This document shows positions 6,756 through 8,658 of a stretch of DNA of 8,658 bases, in pieces; positions within the stretch are counted from its first letter, which is position 1; each line of letters begins with the position of its first letter. Below the pieces are notes generated by a model. The model was not told the DNA's origin. It saw only the letters and a list, made by a program, of their open reading frames with translations, and made no database searches. A program made the position numbers and the translations under genes. The DNA comes from Nitrosomonadaceae bacterium (GTDB lineage: Bacteria; Pseudomonadota; Gammaproteobacteria; Burkholderiales; Usitatibacteraceae), in the NCBI GenBank assembly GCA_021300055.1, contig JAJTHU010000128.1:1-8658 (forward strand), in the 5' to 3' direction.

Positions 6756-8624
6756 ATGTCTCGTCGTTCATTCACCAAACGCGTCTTGCCTGCTGTCATC
6801 GCTGCTGCGATGGCCGCCGGTGCATCCACTGCCAACGCCGTGCAGTTCCAAGGCGTCTACGTTTTCGGCGACAGCTTGTCCGACGCTGGCTACTTCCGTC
6901 CGTTCATCGCTGCCTTGGCGGGCCAAACGACCGCGAATAGCTTGGGCCGGTTCACGACCAACCCCGGTCCTGTTTGGGCAGAGATCATTGCGCAAACCTA
7001 TGGCGGCAACCCCAATCCCTCTAACGCTAGGGGCCAAAACTACGCACAAGGCGGCGCTCGTGTCGCTGCCGCTTCGGCCTCAACGCCACCTGGATTCGCG
7101 CAGCGTCCCGTCACCACGCAAATCGGTGAGTATCTGGCTAGCAACAACGGTGGTGCGAACCCGAACGGTTTGCACATCATTTGGGCAGGCGGTAACGACC
7201 TCTTGCAAGCAGGCGCCGCTGGCGTCGGTGCTGCGAACGACGTTGTTGCACAAGCCGCGCGTCTGCGCGCTGCTGGTGCGCGTTACACGATGGTCTTCGG
7301 TCTTCCAAACCTTGGCCTAACGCCTTCGGCGCAAGCTGGTGGCGCCGCCAGCGTGGCTCTGAACACGCAGGCTTCGGTAGGCTACAACGTCACACTGTGG
7401 AATGGCATCGCGGCCACGGGTCAGCGCGTCATTCCAGTTGATGTGTTCTCGATGCTGAACGAAGTTGCTGCAAGCCCTGCTGCTTTCGGCTTCACCAACC
7501 TTACTGGCGTTGCTTGCGGCCCATTCCCTGGCTTCGCACCAGCCGGTGGCAACTCGCAGTTCTGTAACGCGAGCAACCTCGTCGCGCCGAACGCTCAAAA
7601 CACCTACCTGTTCGCTGATGGCATCCACCCCACGACGGGCGCACACCGCATCGTTGCTGATTTGGTCAAGTCGCTGATCGACGGCCCGAACGCTTATTCG
7701 ACGATGGCAGAAGTGCCGCTCGCTTCGCGCGCAGCACATGTGCGTACGCTGGACTCTGGCTTGATGCAAGGCGCATCTTCAGCAGTCGGTGCCGTGAACG
7801 CGTTTGCGGCATACGACGGCGGCAAGTTTGATATGAGCACCACCAACCTAAACCCGCAAACCAACACCAAGAATCGTGCCGCCACCGTCGGCGCCACGAT
7901 GCGCGTCTCGGAAGACGCTACCGTCGGTGTGGCGATCGGCCAGAACAACAACGAAGCACGGATGTCCGGTGCGGGCCAGTTCGACCTCGACGAGAACACG
8001 TTCTCGATCTTCGCAAGCGCCAAGTCCGGTGGCTTCTACGCCAATGGCTCGTTCTCAGTCTCGGACCTGAAGTTCAAGAACGTCCGCCGCAACGTGCAAC
8101 TGGGCAACGTAGCTCGCGTAAACCTCGCGAGCACCAACGGTACCAATGCATCGGGCGCCCTCATGGCCGGTTACGACTGGACCATGGGTGCACTCACAGT
8201 CGGCCCATTCGTCGGCTTGACCCGTCAAGCGGTAAGCGTTGGCGGATTTACCGAGAATGCGGGTGCGACTGCGCTGTCGACCGACCTGCGCATCGGTGAG
8301 CAAACGCGTACGTCGCGTGTCACATCTGCAGGTGTGCGTGCAAGCGTGAAACTCGGTGCATTTACGCCGTTTGCTCGCGTTTCGTTTGATCGCGAGGATA
8401 ACAACGTCGAGCGCTCCGTCTCTGCATCGCCAGTGACCGTCGCGCAAAACATCTGGTACGACATCCCTGGGTATCGTGGCGACAACAACTGGGTCACCGG
8501 TACGATCGGCGTCCGCGGCAACATCACCAAGAGCATTGGTCTTGGCTTGGTGTACACCGCAGTGTCGAGCCGGTCGAACATCAAGCAAGACGGCGTGACG
8601 GCTAGCGTGAACTTCGCGTTCTAA
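6756..8624 (+). CDS. GDSL (SGNH) esterase/lipase autotransporter
   Basis: This is a secreted or surface-displayed esterase of the EstA type (type Va secretion), 622 residues from the chosen start. Residues 1-28 form a signal peptide: basic MSRRSFTKR, a hydrophobic Ala-rich core, and likely cleavage after ANA. The passenger (about 29-310) has the SGNH blocks: GDSLSDAG with nucleophile Ser40, Gly99/100 in NYAQGG, AGGND with Asn147, and ADGIHPTT with Asp288 and His291 completing the triad. Cys254 and Cys270 could pair. After a linker, about 340-622 has alternating amphipathic strands rich in Gly, Ala and aromatics and ends VNFAF, with the terminal Phe typical of outer-membrane barrels. Family members hydrolyse short- to medium-chain esters or lysophospholipids; the substrate here cannot be read from the sequence. 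The strong ribosome binding site excludes a 17-codon upstream extension that would precede the signal peptide. Confidence 0.93.
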   Translation: MSRRSFTKRVLPAVIAAAMAAGASTANAVQFQGVYVFGDSLSDAGYFRPFIAALAGQTTANSLGRFTTNPGPVWAEIIAQTYGGNPNPSNARGQNYAQGGARVAAASASTPPGFAQRPVTTQIGEYLASNNGGANPNGLHIIWAGGNDLLQAGAAGVGAANDVVAQAARLRAAGARYTMVFGLPNLGLTPSAQAGGAASVALNTQASVGYNVTLWNGIAATGQRVIPVDVFSMLNEVAASPAAFGFTNLTGVACGPFPGFAPAGGNSQFCNASNLVAPNAQNTYLFADGIHPTTGAHRIVADLVKSLIDGPNAYSTMAEVPLASRAAHVRTLDSGLMQGASSAVGAVNAFAAYDGGKFDMSTTNLNPQTNTKNRAATVGATMRVSEDATVGVAIGQNNNEARMSGAGQFDLDENTFSIFASAKSGGFYANGSFSVSDLKFKNVRRNVQLGNVARVNLASTNGTNASGALMAGYDWTMGALTVGPFVGLTRQAVSVGGFTENAGATALSTDLRIGEQTRTSRVTSAGVRASVKLGAFTPFARVSFDREDNNVERSVSASPVTVAQNIWYDIPGYRGDNNWVTGTIGVRGNITKSIGLGLVYTAVSSRSNIKQDGVTASVNFAF

Positions 8625-8645
8625 GCCACACCACTCTTCGCTTAG
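8621..8645 (+). terminator. Possible weak terminator of the esterase gene
   Basis: CTAAGC (8621-8626), which includes the stop codon, pairs perfectly with GCTTAG (8640-8645) across a 13-nt loop and is followed by TTGTT. The stem is short, the loop large and the T-run interrupted. The call is weak, and a better terminator may lie beyond the window. Confidence 0.2.
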
Positions 8646-8658
8646 TTGTTCCCCAAAA

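Noticed and set aside
8055..8588. 177-codon minus-strand open frame opposite the esterase barrel domain
   Set aside because: It is antisense to the barrel with no motifs; the overlapping minus-strand frames here are composition shadows.

Overview
The window looks like a piece of a beta-proteobacterial chromosome, most likely Burkholderiales. The grounds are moderately high GC, the divergent ppsA/ppsR pair, acetoacetate and 3-hydroxybutyrate genes typical of polyhydroxybutyrate (PHB) users, and a Gram-negative outer-membrane autotransporter. The genus cannot be named from this sequence. There are no rRNA, tRNA, CRISPR, insertion-sequence or phage features. The gene set is well-known core metabolism, not a new system.

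The left two thirds (1-5407) hold four genes, all on the minus strand. In transcription order they are ppsA (phosphoenolpyruvate synthase), an elaA-type GNAT acetyltransferase, bdhA (3-hydroxybutyrate dehydrogenase) and aacS (acetoacetate-CoA ligase). AacS runs off the left edge. The gaps are 8, 34 and 70 nt with no clear terminator, so a single operon is plausible. BdhA and AacS form a route: 3-hydroxybutyrate is oxidised to acetoacetate, then activated to acetoacetyl-CoA. PpsA makes PEP from pyruvate for gluconeogenesis. The cluster therefore fits growth on PHB, ketone bodies or organic acids.

A 183-nt divergent intergenic region (5408-5590) separates ppsA from ppsR. PpsR is the bifunctional kinase/phosphorylase that switches PEP synthase off and on. 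The region holds a perfect TATAAT on the ppsA strand, an overlapping weaker -10 for ppsR, and an 11-nt palindrome beside them. A 12-nt match to the palindrome core recurs just downstream of ppsR.

The right end (6756-8624, plus strand) encodes a secreted GDSL esterase of the autotransporter type. It has a signal peptide, an N-terminal SGNH hydrolase passenger and a C-terminal beta-barrel ending in Phe. It follows a 340-nt non-coding stretch with two small hairpins close to its ribosome binding site. Its function is not obviously linked to the genes on its left.
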